DNA of 64,000 bases, taken from positions 8,158,787-8,222,786 of the forward strand of contig JASKMD010000008.1 of the NCBI GenBank assembly GCA_030144725.1, in the 5' to 3' direction. Both the position numbers and the translations under genes were made by a program. The notes beneath the pieces are model-generated. The model ran no database searches. It was not told the DNA's origin and worked only from the letters and a program-made list of their open reading frames with translations. This document shows positions 1-12,974 of this stretch, piece after piece. The number at the start of each line of letters is the position of its first letter. The first letter of the stretch is position 1. This DNA is from Haematococcus lacustris (taxonomy: Eukaryota > Chlorophyta > Chlorophyceae > Chlamydomonadales > Haematococcaceae).

Positions 1-3000
1 CCGGCTGAGCCTCAGCAGAAAGCCTCAATCCCTGAGCCAGCCCCACCCCCAGCAGCTCAGCCACCAGCAGCAGCAGCCAGCTCATGGCCACCTCATCAAG
101 TGCTCAATATGCCCTCTCTGTCCCCCACAATGAGCCAAGGCAACATCCTAGAGTGGAAGAAGCAGGTGCGATGACCACACCCCTGCATGCAAGAAGAAAT
201 GGAATCACATGCAAGATGAAGCATGAGTTTGGTGCAGCAGTAGTGGCACTTGGGGCACCAGTGGCAGTGGCTGCTGTGTTATAGCCATGCTAAGGGTGGA
301 TGTCAGGGCTGTGTGGGGTGCAGCAGCAGGTGGGGGGGCCCTGAGCGAGCTTGGCAGCCCAGACCAGACCAGCCCAACCCAGCCCAGACCAGCGCAAGAC
401 CAGACCAGACCAGCTGCTGAGGCAGGTGGCAGGTGTTGAGGAGCAGCAGGAGGCGCATGGGACTGGGCTCAACTCATGTCAATCATACACCCATCGTTGA
501 GCATGCGCTTTTCTTGTTGTGCCCTCCCATGAGAATGCTGGCCAGAGCCTGATGGACATGCCAGACCAGTCAGCAGCCACCAGCACAGGCTGGCGGCCTA
601 ATCAGCATGCTGCATGGCCGACAGTGAACCCCGCTGTCAGCAGCCAGCAGGCCCACTGCGGCTGCTTCAGTGTGGGGAGGACAGCCAATGGTTGGCTTTC
701 CTGGCGGAGGGTAGGAGTGGTGGCCAGCCTGCAACCCCGATGGACAAGGAAACCCAGCCTTGCGACTTGCATTGCCCCTGAAGCCCTAGTAACAGCGTTG
801 CTGCTGCAGTGGCTGCTGACTCTAGCAAGGCTGACTGACCTGGCCATGGCCTGGTGCTGGCTGCCTTTTGGCCAGGTGGGCGATGCGGTGACAGCGGGTG
901 AGGTGTACGTGGACGTGGAGACAGACAAGGCGACTATGGCCTGGGAGGCGCAGGAGGATGGTTTCATCGCCAAGGTCAGACCTGGCAGCTCAGGAAGGCT
1001 GCGGCCAGCACCCCAGGACCTTGGCTTGAGGGCCCTTAACTCTTACCCTTACCATTACCCTAACCCTAATCCCCACCATGGCCCTACCTAAGGGCACCGA
1101 TGCGGCTACACAGCAGTTCAACCACATAGCAGACGCAGCTGCACACTGGGTTCCTGGGCATCTGCTGGAGGAAACTGCACTGACTAGTCAGTCTGTGTTG
1201 ACTGGTCCATGACAGGGGCTTCAGCCCCCCTGGCCTCCCTCGTGCTGCTTGCCCTGCTTGAACTGCTTGCCCTGCTTAAAATGCTTGCCCCGCTTGCCCT
1301 GCGTGAACTGCTTGACCCACCAGTATCTGGTTGTAAAGATCAAAGGCCAGAAGCACAGCACCCCAACAGCAGGCCATCCCAACAGCACCCCAGCAGCAGC
1401 CCTGTTGCTCTGACCAGTGCCTGAGCTGGGGTGAGCTGCACCTGTTCACCCCAGCGCAGCCTGTGCACTCGTAGCAGGTCTCAGGTCTCAGGTAGCAGGT
1501 CTCAGGTCTCAGGTAGCAGGTCTCATCAGCAGCCAAGCTAACCATGGGCATAGCTCGGGCAGCCTCTCTGCCAGGATAGCCGGTTAGCCCTTTGCCTCAC
1601 TGTACCAGCCTTGGGTACAGTCGTGGTGCCGAGGCTGGCCCTGCACCCTAGTGCACCTGCTCCTGCCTGCAGCTGCTCCTGGCCAGCAACGCCAAGGACG
1701 TGCCGGTAGGCACCCCCGCTGTAGTGATGGTGGAGGATAAGGTGAGCTCATCCCACCTGCCCGTGCACCTGCCTCTGCTCTTGCTTCCACCCCTGCCCTC
1801 ATACCGTAGCATCCTTGTGCTATTGCACCCCACCCTGCATCTGACCAGCATGTTTTGCTGTGCCAGCCAAGCAGGGGGCTGCAGGGGGCTGCTGGCCAAC
1901 CGCTGGTTGTGGGCCATGTCTGGCCAATGCCATACAGAGAGTAATATGGATGTGAAAGTAACAATGATGTGTGTATGTATAGTCCTGATCCTGACCCTGA
2001 CCCTGACCCTGACCCTGACCCTGACCCTGGCCCTGACCCTGACCCTGACCATCCCCCTGACCCTGACCCTGGCCCTGACCCTGATCCTGACCCTGACCCT
2101 GACCCTGACCCTGACCCTGACCCTGACCCTGGCCCTGACCCTGACCCTGACCATCCCCCTGACCCTGACCCTGGCCCTGACCCTGACCCTGACCCTGGCC
2201 CTGACCCTGATCCTGCACCTGACCCTGCCTGTGGCCCCTGCCTGGACCTGTCATGCTGCCCTTAGGCCAGTGTGGCTGCCTTCAAAGACTTCACAGAAGC
2301 GGATGCAAAGCCCGGCAGCAAACCCCAGGCAGCACCTGCAGCCCCAGCGCCTCCATCCCAGCCACAGCAGCAGCAGGCAGCCCCTGCCCCCAGCCCACAG
2401 CCATCATCACCTGCACCTGCGGCGGCTGCACCCCACCCAACCTCAGGTAAGCCGCGTTGAGGAACCCAGGGCCCTCAGGGGCCCCATGCTTGGAGCTAGC
2501 TGTTCATGCTCTTTGGGCTTGTAGCTGTGACGGGGATGGTAGGTGCTGGTAGCGCTGTCCAAACCCTCAGGCAGCAACAGCAGCAGCAGCAGCAGCAATA
2601 TATGTTATCCTCCAGCAGGCAGTAGTAGGACCAGACTGCAGCTGTGGAGCTGCATGCAGTTGCGCTTTGAAAAGTGCATGTGAGGGTGTAAACCAGCAGC
2701 AGCGTAGCACACAGGGCCTGAGGGACATGGCACAGCTCAGGGACTCCCCTACGTGCTGACCATGATGGTGTTGGTGATGATGGTGGATGGGGTGTGCAGG
2801 GGACCGGGTGCGAGCCTCCCCCTATGCCCGCAAGCTCGCTGCACAGGCTGGGGTCAGCCTGGCAGGCCTGCAGGGCTCGGGCCCAGGGGGGCGCATCGTG
2901 TCTGAAGATGTCAACAAGGCTGTGGCAACCGGCAAGGTGGGGCACGGGCAGCGGTGGCCGGGCAGCAGTGGGAGCGCGGGCAGCAGTGAGTGGCCAGAAC

Positions 3001-5665
3001 AAGCCAGCCAGCCAGGAGACAATACGAGTGGGAGGAAAACAGGCTGGTTGCCTGACTCGGAGCCAAGTCAGCAGCCAGCAGCACCAGAAACATGAGGCAA
3101 AGGGGACCATGCAGGGGGGATAAGGCAGCAGAAGGCCGGAGCACAACAAGCCACCTGTTGGTCAGCCTACAGTGGGGGCCACAGAGGGGCTTGCTCAGGC
3201 AGGCTACCCCTCTGACCAGACCAGCCACCCCTGCCTCTCCCCCAGCGCCAGGTTTGCAGTAATCTCAATGTGCCATGCATCAGCTATGTGCAGGGCACCC
3301 TGCCCAGCAACAGGGCCCACTGGCTGGGGTTGACCAAACAGGCCCCCGTGATTACCATCCTCCTTCCTCTCCATCGCTGCATCCCCTGGTGTGCCATAAC
3401 CCAGCGCTGGGTGAGCCTTCATCATGGCTTTCCATGCACCCTTGACCCCTTGCAGGCAGCCCCTACACCTGCTCCCCAGGCTGTCCCCACTGCTGGCGCT
3501 GCTCCTGCTTCTCCCTCAGTGTCGGGCTCTGAGTACCTGGACATCCCTCACACCCAGATCCGAAGAGTGACTGCCAAGCGGCTGCTGGAAAGCAAGCAGA
3601 CCATCCCCCACTATTACCTCACCACAGAGATCAAGGTCAGGGGCGGCCCAGGCTTCATCACCTCGCCTCACCAAACACACACTCACACCCACCCTATCAC
3701 ACACACACACGCAGGCACGCTCTGCCTCGCTATGAGCATGGCATGAAAGCTCCATGAGAGGGGTAGGGATGTGGCAGGGTGGAGCAGCCCTGGAGGCCCC
3801 TTTGGCCATTGATAGTGGCTTGGCCAATGGCTTCGCAGGAGGTTCTCATGCCAACGGTTGTAGCCTTGCTCCTGGCCACACCTTGGGTGTTACTCTGAAC
3901 ACCTCCTAAACAAAAGAAGGAGCTCCCAGGCTTTGCTGCTGCACCTCCATTGCCTGCTGTTGGCCTCACCTCACCTCACCAGACTCGGCCTGACCCTGCC
4001 AGCGCTGCCCTCACCATCATGTCTGCTGCTCACCCGCCCGCTGCTGCGCTGCGCTGTGCAGCTGGATGCCATGACCAAGCTGCGCGCCCAGGTCAACGCA
4101 TCCTTCCCATCAGACTCCAAGATGAAGATCTCCGTCAACGATTTTGTGATCAAAGCCGCCGCCCTGGCCCTGAGGAAGGTGAGGGGTGCAGCAGCCCAGC
4201 ACCTTGGCCCAGCAACTGAGTGAGACAGAGCGGGGCCACGGGGTCACACTGTCCTCTGCAACACCTTAAGAACCACAGGGGTGGTGTTGGCACTGGGAGG
4301 CAGGGCGGCTCAGCCTTGCGACATGCCAGTGGTGTTTGATCCTGCAGCACAAGTAAGAAGCACCCTGAACCCTGACCCTAAAGCCCGAGGTTCGAAACCC
4401 TAAAACTCCCCCAGTGTCAGCAGCAGTCTTCTCTTCGGATCGTGCACTGTGTGTGGATTGCCTAAACAGTGGGGCCCTGGGCCCCCTTAGTAGCCCAGCC
4501 GCTGTCCTGCCAACATTCCCCACCCCGTGCTGCACCCTCCCCTCTAGCTCACCCACCTGCCCGTCTCCCTCCCCACCCTGTTCTGCATCTTGCCCGCCCA
4601 CCCCTGCCCACCCCTGCCCACCCCTGCCCATCCCCTGCCCTCCCCCTGCCCACCCCCCAGGTGTCAGGTGTGAACGCGTCCTGGCAGCCTGACTTCATCC
4701 GCCAGTACGCGCGGGCTGACATCAGTGTGGCGGTGCAGTCACCCATAGGCCTCATGACACCCATTGTGAAGGACGCCGGGGCCAAGGGCCTGGCCACCAT
4801 CAGCAGCGAGGTCAAGGCGCTGGCACAAAAGGTGAAACCCACCAGGCACCCAGGCAGCCCTCCACCACCCCCCACCCAACCCCCACCTGCTGCACCTACC
4901 TCTTGCCTGCTCCTCTCGTGTGCTCAGGCAAAGGACGGCAAGCTGGCGCCAGCAGAGTTCATGGGCGGCACCTTCACCATCAGCAACCTGGGCATGTACG
5001 GCGTCAAGCAGTTTGCTGCCATCGTGAACCCGCCCCAGGCCGCCATCTTGGCAGTGGGAGCAGCTGACAAGAAGGTGGGTCAGGGAGGGGGTTGGGCGGG
5101 TGGATGCATGCTTGTTCAGGGAGTGTTGTGCTAGACAGCAACCATGCTAGACTGATGGAGGGGTTGCCAGACATGATCAACACATTCAACATTGAGCAGC
5201 TGGCGCGAGCAAACAGTGTCGGGTGTCCACATCTTCACCTGAGCTGGGTGCCCTAGTGGGTCACATATGCTCGGGTCCATACTGCCTACTATGCTCTGGG
5301 GCACATGCTTGAAGCTAGTCTGTGCTCTGGGGGGAGCCAGGAGGGGTAGGGGGAGGAGGAAGGGGAAGGTGGGAGGTGCAGGTTCAAGGTGAGGGGGGCC
5401 AGACAACCCAGTGAGCACCGCGCAACCCTCACCCGGCTCCTGCCTCCTCCCTGGCCCGTAGTGAAGACCTGGAACTGGGCTACTGTATGGTGTGGTGTGT
5501 GGTGTGATGCAGGTGGTGATGAACAAGGCTGGGGAGTATGAGGAGATCAGTGTGATGCTGGTCACACTGTCATGCGACCACCGTGTGATTGATGGCGCCA
5601 TGGGGGCAGAGTGGCTGCAAGCGTTCAAGGGTTACATGGAGCAGCCGTTCACCATGCTGTTGTAG
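1..5665 (+). CDS. Mitochondrial pyruvate dehydrogenase E2, dihydrolipoyl acetyltransferase (5' partial)
   Basis: The E2 core of the mitochondrial pyruvate dehydrogenase complex transfers the acetyl group from lipoyl-lysine to CoA. Exons read by eye: 1-165, 876-974, 1673-1741, 2266-2446, 2800-2936, 3456-3635, 4062-4178, 4661-4831, 4928-5074, 5513-5665; all join in phase with GT-AG introns and give 472 residues before TAG. Order of domains: Pro/Ala linker; lipoyl domain starting [12 protein letters not shown] with the lipoylated lysine in [10 protein letters not shown]; Ala/Pro/Gln linker; peripheral subunit-binding domain ([15 protein letters not shown], exon 5); catalytic core ending in the [14 protein letters not shown] active-site motif. 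The end [13 protein letters not shown] is typical of mitochondrial rather than plastid E2. The start, targeting peptide and perhaps another lipoyl domain lie left of the window. Confidence 0.95.
1982..2222. repeat. CTGACC hexanucleotide tract in E2 intron 3
   Basis: About 240 bp of CCTGAC units with scattered CTGGCC and CATCCC variants. It sits in the intron between exons 1673-1741 and 2266-2446 of the E2 gene and produces spurious Asp-Pro or Leu-Thr reading frames. Confidence 0.9.
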
Positions 5666-7083
5666 GGTAAGCCTGGTTTTGAGGCGGTGGTCCAATGCTG
5701 CAACTGATCAAGTGTGCGTGTGTGTATGCCTCAAGCCAACAATCTCCGCTGTGTGTGATTTACAGGGGTGGGTAGCGGCATGGACATGCTGTTGAGAGCA
5801 TCATGGTGCACAGTACCATGCGTTTAGTCATGTCTGTGGCAGCCAAAGGACGGCAGCGTGGCACGATGCAGGCACCATGCAGGCACACCATGAAGGCACA
5901 CCATGCAGGCACCATGCGGGGACCATGCGACAGTTGAGTTATATTTAAGGGACGAAGGCCATGGCAGGCTGAGCTGTGGGACACTCCAGCTCACCTGCAC
6001 TCCATAGCATCTGATGAGCCCCTTATTAAACACCAGGAGTTGCTTTGTCAGCGGTTGGCACAGCAGGCAAATGCTGGCTTGCACCCAGTCACCAGCTGGG
6101 CACTCCAGCCTACCTCAGCATCTGAATAGAACCTAGCTGGACATCGACAGCTCACCCATGCCAAGGGAGGTCATAGGACGGCGGCCATGGTAGAGGAGCA
6201 TTCTCCAGGGCTTCAAGACAGCGGCTAGCTGAACATTGGTTGTCACACCTGGTTCATGCCTGGTCACCCCCGCCATTGGCCCCGCACGTCACTTTTCGTT
6301 ATTGATCCGCTCGGTGTAATACTTCCACCCTTCGGCTCAGCGCCTCGAAGCGACGTCAGCCCCCGCAGATCGCTTGCTCAATTGGGCGCCAACCCTGACC
6401 AGGCCTGGCCTGACAGCTAGGCCAGCCAGGCCTGCCAGGCCAGCCAGCCAGGCCTGCCGGACCAGCCAGCCAGGCCAGCCAGGCCTGACAGCTGTCACGC
6501 TGCTGGACCTCCCTCTCCGTCTTTTGGTGATCACCCTGGTGGTTGAATGATCATAGCCTTGCAAAGCACCAGCCCACCAAGAGTCGTGTTGCAAACTTGT
6601 AAAAACGCAGCCAAAAGGGTCCATGCAGCTCCAAGCTCCCAGTTTTTGCGCGATGGAAACACCATTTCGGTGCATGGGTCCATGCGGCTCCGCTCCCAGC
6701 TCCCACCTCCCATGCAGCCTATTGGAAAAGCACTGTAAGAGGGGGGCTTCATCACCGCCGCTTCGGGCCGGCATGGTCTGTCATGGGGCACGCCGCAGCA
6801 CCCGCCACCGCCACTCAGCTGTGACACGTCCTGAATACTTTTCGCATATAACGTACAGGCCATCCCAGCATGTAAGACTTGCACCGCTGGGCTCAGCGCG
6901 TCGCTGTTAGCTTCCTGCCGGATGTCCACCTCCGTAGCCTGCCAAGAATCTGGAGCGTAGCCTAGAGAACTGTCCAGTCGACGGAGTGCGGTACAATAGA
7001 CCCCATGCGCATCGCAAAGCTTGTAATCGCTTGAGCGCTGACTTTCGTGCCCTTTGCAAGTGGAGCGACCGACGATGCCAGTG
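5666..7083. other. Gene-poor interval downstream of E2
   Basis: No spliced or unspliced gene could be recognised. It contains short direct repeats of the type CACCATGCAGG (5868-5930), a GGCCAGCCAGGCCTGCC minisatellite (about 6409-6492), and a TGTAA motif at 6315. The E2 3' UTR occupies some of the left part. Confidence 0.6.
6315..6319 (+). promoter_or_regulatory. Possible poly(A) signal TGTAA for E2
   Basis: TGTAA is the usual polyadenylation signal of volvocalean algae. This is the first one after the E2 stop, about 650 bp downstream, which is long but not unusual for such algae. Weak on its own. Confidence 0.25.
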
Positions 7084-7520
7084 AGAACATTGGCACTTGT
7101 ATCGCTGCGTAGCTGCCAAAATGAACGCGTGGGACTCATGAATTGTGGACCCGACTGCGACCATGCAGAACTGCTGCAAACCCGACCCCCGGTCCAGCCA
7201 CAGCGAATTTGAGGCTGAAAACATACCTGTAGGCTCGTTATGGCACAAGGTACGCAATAGATTAGGTTGCATGACGATGCACTAAGTGTGTGCCTCTTGG
7301 CAGGGAATAGTACCACATCACACATGATGTGGTGTCACATGGCACATGTGTGACCAGTAGGCCTGAAACTTGTGTGGTGTGTTGACAGTGCTCATAGCAA
7401 CCCCTTGCCGTAATTTCATCTAAAGGTAAAATTGCAGGCAACTACAGCATAGTTATAACCGCAGACTCCATTGTTATGGATGATGTCGTTGCCCAACAAC
7501 ACACCACATGCAGCACCTGC
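7084..7520 (+). repeat. Left arm of inverted repeat
   Basis: Pairs with 9930-10373 read on the other strand. The antisense of this arm supplies the last codons and the TGA stop (7418-7416) of the minus-strand gene inside the unit. Confidence 0.75.
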
Positions 7521-9320
7521 TATGTGTACAGCCATTGGAGCAGCAGCCTTTGGAGCAGCAGCCATTGGAGCAGCAGGGGCAGGGGGGTGAGCCATGGATG
7601 CATAACGAGTTCGAGCAGCAGCTTTGAGGCGGGCATGGGTCCTCTTTGGTGCACGAGCAAAGACAGCGGATGCAATACGAGAACGAAGCGCGGCTGTGTT
7701 ACGGACTGTAGCAAAAGGTGTGGCCGGGGGTGGCTGGGTAGGAGGGTGGGTCGGGTGGGCTGCAGCAGCCGGCTGCGCGGAGGGGGCTGGAGGGTGGGTT
7801 GGGTGGGCTGCAGCAGCCGGCTGGGCGGAGGGGGCTGGAGGGTGGGTTGGGTGGGCTGCAGCAGCCGGCTGGGCGGAGGAGGGGGCTGGAGGCTGGGCCC
7901 GGAGGGCCACGGAACATTTCAGTACAAGCAGCTCCTGCCCTCTCCTTGCTTTGCCATCCCATGCAAGGGCGCAGTAGCCAGTACCTCTGGCCTCACCTGC
8001 ACACCACAATGCACATTAGCATCCTGCATGTGTATCCTGTGTAACATGTGTATCCAACATCATGTGTAATCCTGCTCTGCTCGTCGCAGGTTTTTATGGC
8101 TGCTTTACTTACGTGCTTGGCCTTCGGTGACTGTCAAGGCAATGTCTTCAGAGGCTCTGCCGTAACTTCTGGCGCATGGGATAGACACCTCTAGCTGCTG
8201 CCCAGGTGCCATGACAGCAAAGCTGCCCTTCAAGGCCTTGGGTATTGCGTTGAAGGACAGCCCGGTGTCCACCTGCATCTCGAGGGCTCTCAGGTAATGT
8301 GCATGGTCAACCCTGCCCCTTGGGCCAACACCCCTTCGAGGTTCCTCAAGGTGCACAACCTGGCCGCGCATAGGGGGCGTTGGTGGCTCATGATCCTTGC
8401 CATGTGTTGATAGGGCTGGGCGGACAGGTTCAGCACAACCGCTGCCTGGTGTTGATGGGGCTGGGCGGACAGGTGCGGCACCACCGCTGCCCTGTGCTGA
8501 TGGGGCTGGGCGGACAGGTGATGGCTGCCAGTTGTAAATGAGATGATGCAAAGAGGGGAGAGCTCTGTTATCTGGTGTGCGCAACACTCTGAAGTGCCGG
8601 TCAGCTTCTACCACCATCGCGACTTCACGCACACGCAGAGAGGAGGAGAGACGGGGTGTGATGAGGGGCAGCAACTCTGCTGCTGTGGCTGCGGCATCCT
8701 CACCCATGAGAAGTTCTAGTACGCTGTTGGGCGTGTAGTGTTGCATGAACCCTTTGTTGAGGTCCACGACAACAATGGTGATCCCCAATAGCATGACAAT
8801 CCAAATGACCCCGATCTGATCCAGCCAGGCCGCTGGATCGGCGAATTGCTGACCCCACTGTGCAAAGCTCACAGGGTCAGGCCAGCGGCATGAGAACATG
8901 GGCGACTCAATGGGTAGGAAAGTCTGCTCGATGCTTTGCAAAAGCCTTAGTGCCAGCTGGCTTTGCCGCTGCTCAGCCAGGTCCACAAGTTTTAACACAC
9001 CATGAACCATGAGTTCACGCACAAAACTCGCTCCCTGCAAAATGCAAACCGGCACCAGTTGCATTAGTCAAACATGATCCCCTAACCATGCATGGTTACG
9101 TGAGCAAGCACACACAACATGCATATGCATGGCCCTACACCTGTAGTGCTGAGCCAGATAACTCCAATCCATGCCACAAAGACTCAAGTCCACAACGGCC
9201 CTGCCCAGCGTTGTCATACGGTACAAGCCCGAAAGAGAGCAACTGGGCCAGCACGCTCTGTTGGGGAGGGGTAGAAAAAGAAGGCATTTGAGCAGCAGAA
9301 GCAAACAAGGATGCCCAACT
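7416..9320 (-). CDS. Spliced gene of unknown function inside the inverted-repeat unit
   Basis: I do not recognise the product. Three exons join exactly in phase: about 9320-9141, 9034-8113 (donor GTAAGT) and 7996-7416 (stop TGA). The 5' end is unresolved because upstream sequence is Gln/Trp/Gly low complexity from a duplicated block of about 130 bp at 9400-9590. The middle exon has a hydrophobic stretch (WIVMLLGITIVVVDLNKG), then three imperfect repeats of the form PVRPAPSTPGSG, then a globular-looking segment LRALEMQVDTGLSFNAIPKAL. The last exon carries three SAQPAAAAHPTHPP repeats and a basic stretch (RSRIASAVFARAPKRTHARL). In-phase splicing with strong donors argues that it is, or recently was, a real gene, possibly the protein of a mobile element. 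Confidence 0.5.
7728..7890 (-). repeat. In-frame minisatellite, about 3 x 51 bp
   Basis: Three near-identical units containing GGGTGGGCTGCAGCAGCCGG lie in the last exon of the unknown minus-strand gene and encode repeated Ala/Pro/His-rich units. Confidence 0.75.
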
Positions 9321-9929
9321 CTTGGCCGCAGCAGTCCCCATGCCACCGTTGTTGCTGCCTCCCGAGGGAGAGATTTGTGCCCACTGCCCCAGCCCCACAC
9401 CCTGCCCTCCTGCCCCCCCCCCCACCACCACCCCTGCTGTTGCTGCTGCTGTTGTTGCCCGGCGCTGGGCCAAGTGGCTGAGAGCGAGTGGGGGATGGTG
9501 CCCACTGCCCCAGCCCCACACCCTGCCCTCCTGCCCCCTCCCCACCACCACCCCTGCTGCTGCTGCTGCTGCTGCTGTTGTTGCCCGGTGAGTGTGGGCA
9601 AATGCTAGCCTCCACCCTCAACCGTTGCACACACTTGTAGTGGGCCACAAGGGGGAGGCGCATTGCCTCACACCCAACTCAGAGTGTGTTGTCCACAAGG
9701 GTGGCTGGCCCTAGGGCATCACCACGCGCTGGGCCGCTAAGTTTAGAAGCATCACGTACTTCCCAGATAGCGTCTGCCCCCTCCACATTAGGTGCCACGC
9801 ATAAAGCTGTCCATGCTTGCAGTCGACACCGTGCAAAGAACGCATCGGTCTAACTTCACCACAATGCCCTCATGCAGCACGGACCGGCCTTTAAGAGGAT
9901 GTGGGAATGTAGGCATGCACCTGCAGAGC

Positions 9930-10373
9930 ACACACAGCAAGTGATGCATGGGATGTATTGTTGGGCAATGACATCATCCATGGCATTGCAGTCTGCGGTT
10001 ATAACTATGCTGTAATTGCCTGCAATTTTACCTTTAGATGAAATCACGGCAGGGAGTTGATATAAGCACTGTCAGCACACCACACAAGTTCCAGGCCTAC
10101 TGGTTACACATGTGCCATGTGACACCTCATAGTGTGTGACATGATATGAATCCCTGCCATTGTTCACTCACTGAAAGCATTGTGGTGCAGCTTAACCCAT
10201 CGCGTACCTTATGCTAAAGTGGAGCTGACTGTGTAGTTTCAATCCAGAACTCGCCCAGGCTGGACCGGGGGCCGGGTTTGCAGCAGCCCTGCATGGTCGC
10301 GGTCGGGGCCACGGTTAGTTAAGCTCACGCGCTCATTTCTGCAGCTACGCATCGGAACAAAAGCGGAATGTTC
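9930..10373 (-). repeat. Right arm of inverted repeat
   Basis: Reverse complement matches 7084-7520. On the minus strand it keeps a short open frame (10047-9856) beginning MISSKGKIAGNYSIVITAD, whose counterpart in the left arm (plus strand) is also open for about 30 codons. Confidence 0.75.
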
Positions 10374-10996
10374 TTACTGACAGCTAACCCAGCAAGACGG
10401 CCGACGACATGTGTTCGGCAAAAGGTCACAACTCGAGCACGGGGCTACGTGGGGCTCACCACAGCACCTCTAAACTTCCAGCTATGACCCAAACAAGCTT
10501 TGCTTCGAGGGGTCCACTTTGGCGGGCGCAAGGAATAATCAAGGGACAGCCCTGACTAGACTTATGCAGCAAGCGGGTGCAAAAATCGCGGCACGAGGTG
10601 GCCTGGTTGGCCCATGCTGGCCCATTCGAACTTTTTCTCACGGGTGTCACAACTGACCGCCACCGGTACTGGTCTTCTTGCCGGCTGTTCGTCACGGGCT
10701 GCAGCTTGGCCGGATCCTGTTCCGGGCCATCTAAGCGCTGCCCAAGCTGGCCCAGCCGGTTCACGTTCCGCAACAGTCGATGGCCCTGCTGGTCTAAGCT
10801 GGCCTCGGCATCTAGGATGTCCACCCAGGTTGTGTAGCCGCAACCACTGTTCTGATGCTGATGGCTGAGGTGCCTGGCAGTGGGCACAACATGCTGCAAG
10901 TAGGAAAAAGGTAAGTGCTGCACGAAATGTGCAATCATGCATCAAAGGCCATCGGGCGCTAGCTTTTAGCATCTCGGCGCACAGCGCTGCCTGAAA
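10374..10996. other. Interval upstream of the aldo/keto reductase
   Basis: No gene was recognised. It must contain the promoter and 5' UTR of the plus-strand reductase that starts at 10997; no TATA-like element stands out. Confidence 0.5.
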
Positions 10997-12942
10997 ATGC
11001 TGCTCCCGTGCAATGCGGCATCGACGTCGATGAAGCGACCTTGCCATGTCAGCAGCACTTTTGATCGCCGCACGCTCCTCGCGTCCGCCCCTGGCTTAGC
11101 GCTGGCTCAGGGGGTGTTACCTCTTGCGGCTGCGGCTCAAGCGCTGAAGCTAGTGCCCCTAGCCCCAGTGGGCCCGTTGAGCATAAGCCGAGTGAGCCCT
11201 CTGACTCTCGCCTCCTGCCCTACCCATCCCTTCTGCCTTGCCCTGCCCCTACTGCCGAACTTCCCACATCGGCTACCTTTCTGCCCTAAACACCCTGACA
11301 CCACTACCCTCCGCCCTGCTGCCTGGGGCCCATGCCCCAGACCCTAGCTCACAGTAGCTGCTTGCATCGCAAGCCAGCAGTTCTAGGGGCCTCCCACCTG
11401 CCTGATCATCCCTCTCCACCAGCACCCGCTGCCCCTCTCTGCGCTCAACACCGTGTCCCTGGTCACGCTACACAACCTGCTCCGCTTACGCTTGACCCTC
11501 CTGCCCCACGCCTGACCATCAAGCCACAACTGGCAGCCACAACTGGCAGCCACAACTGGCACCCACGCACACGGCGCAGCTCACAGCATACTGCCAGCCC
11601 TGCAGTAGCTTCACTAGTGGGTGCCCAGGAACCTGGACCTGCAAGCTAGACGCTTCAGCAGCAGAAGACCACCACCTCAGGCCATGATGAAGTGGCCTGC
11701 ACTGCCTGCAGTGGTGACCAGCTGCGCCCTGTGGCCAGTGCAGGTCATCAAGGGCTGCTGGCAACTGAGCTCGGGCCACAAGGGCGAGGCGGCCACTGAC
11801 CGCACAGCTGGCCGGGCCGCATTGGAGGACTTTGCGGCCTTTGTCAACGCTGGTCAGCACCCTGGCTGGACTGGCTGCCCACTGCCTGCCTGCCTCTGCC
11901 TGCCACAGCATGGCTGTCCCCGGCTGCCCACACCTGCCTGCCTGCCACTGCCTGCACCTGGCCTGCACCTGGGTGCCGCAGCTTTGGCCGCTGCCGCCGC
12001 AGCTTGCATGAGTGTTGCAGGGGGCCGCGCAAGCAGCAGGTGTGCTCTGCCTGTGTGTGACTACAGGCATCACCACCCTTGACACCGCTGACATCTATGG
12101 CCCGTCTGAGTCCCTGATAGGCAGGTGAGGCGGCCACCACCCCTCCTAACCGCCCCTGTCAGTGGTGGCCTAGTGCATACAGGTCCTGTGACAGTGTCAG
12201 CGTCAGGCAAGATGGGCGGCACAGGGCCTGCTGACTGAGGCTCCTGGCTGTTCCTGGATAAGATGCCAGGGGTGCCCTGCTTCTGGCTGCTCCTGGGTAA
12301 GGAGAGCAGCGAGGGGCCAGCTGCCAGGGGTGCCCTTTGACAGGGGTAGCTGATGCTGGCTAGTTGGGTGAGGTGAGGTTGATGAACACAACCTGTTGGA
12401 GTACAGGCCTCCATGCCGGCAGGCAGGGAGGCGAAGGGAGCCGCGGGTGTGACCGGTGTGACCAGTGTGGTCTGAGGGACCTGGGTGGCCTGGGTGGCCT
12501 GGCTGCCTGCAGGTACCTAGGTCAGCGCGAGTCAGCCCCTGAGGGGCGTCAGGTCAGCGTGCTCACCAAGTACTGCCTGTTTGACAGTGACATCATGAAG
12601 GGCCTGAAGCCGGGTGACGTGCGGCAGGTGAAGGGAGAGGGTGCACACCACAGCATGTGTGGGAGCCTGCCAGCATGCTGCCCAGCGATGTCAGCACAAG
12701 TCAGTGCATATCTCCCCTGCAAATAGGGGCTGCATTATCTGGATGGGTGGTCCAGAATTGGCGCCCGGGCCAGCAGGTACATGTCAGCGGAGTGCACTGC
12801 GGATAAACCCTGTTGTAGGGCAAGTGCCAGGGCAAGTGCCAGGGCAAGTCGTGGCCATCAGGTAGGTGGGCTGCGCAACAGCCTAGGGCAGAGCACATGC
12901 CTGACCACCTGCCTGCCCTCCTGCCTGCCCGCCTGCCTGCCC

Positions 12943-12974
<32 letters not shown>

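Larger units (their letters stand above)
7084..10373 (-). mobile_element. Unit bounded by ~440-bp imperfect inverted repeats
   Basis: Positions 7084-7520 and the reverse complement of 9930-10373 align along their whole length at roughly 80% identity by eye, sharing for example CATCTAAAGGTAAAATTGC and GGCACATGTGT. The interior carries a spliced minus-strand gene (7416-9320). The design resembles a foldback or long-terminal-inverted-repeat element, but two inverted copies of some other repeat would look the same. No target-site duplication was identified, and outer limits are approximate. Confidence 0.55.

Noticed and set aside
1700..2524. Plus-strand 274-codon Leu-Thr frame
   Set aside because: It crosses E2 exon 3, the CTGACC repeat intron and exon 4 in the wrong frame.
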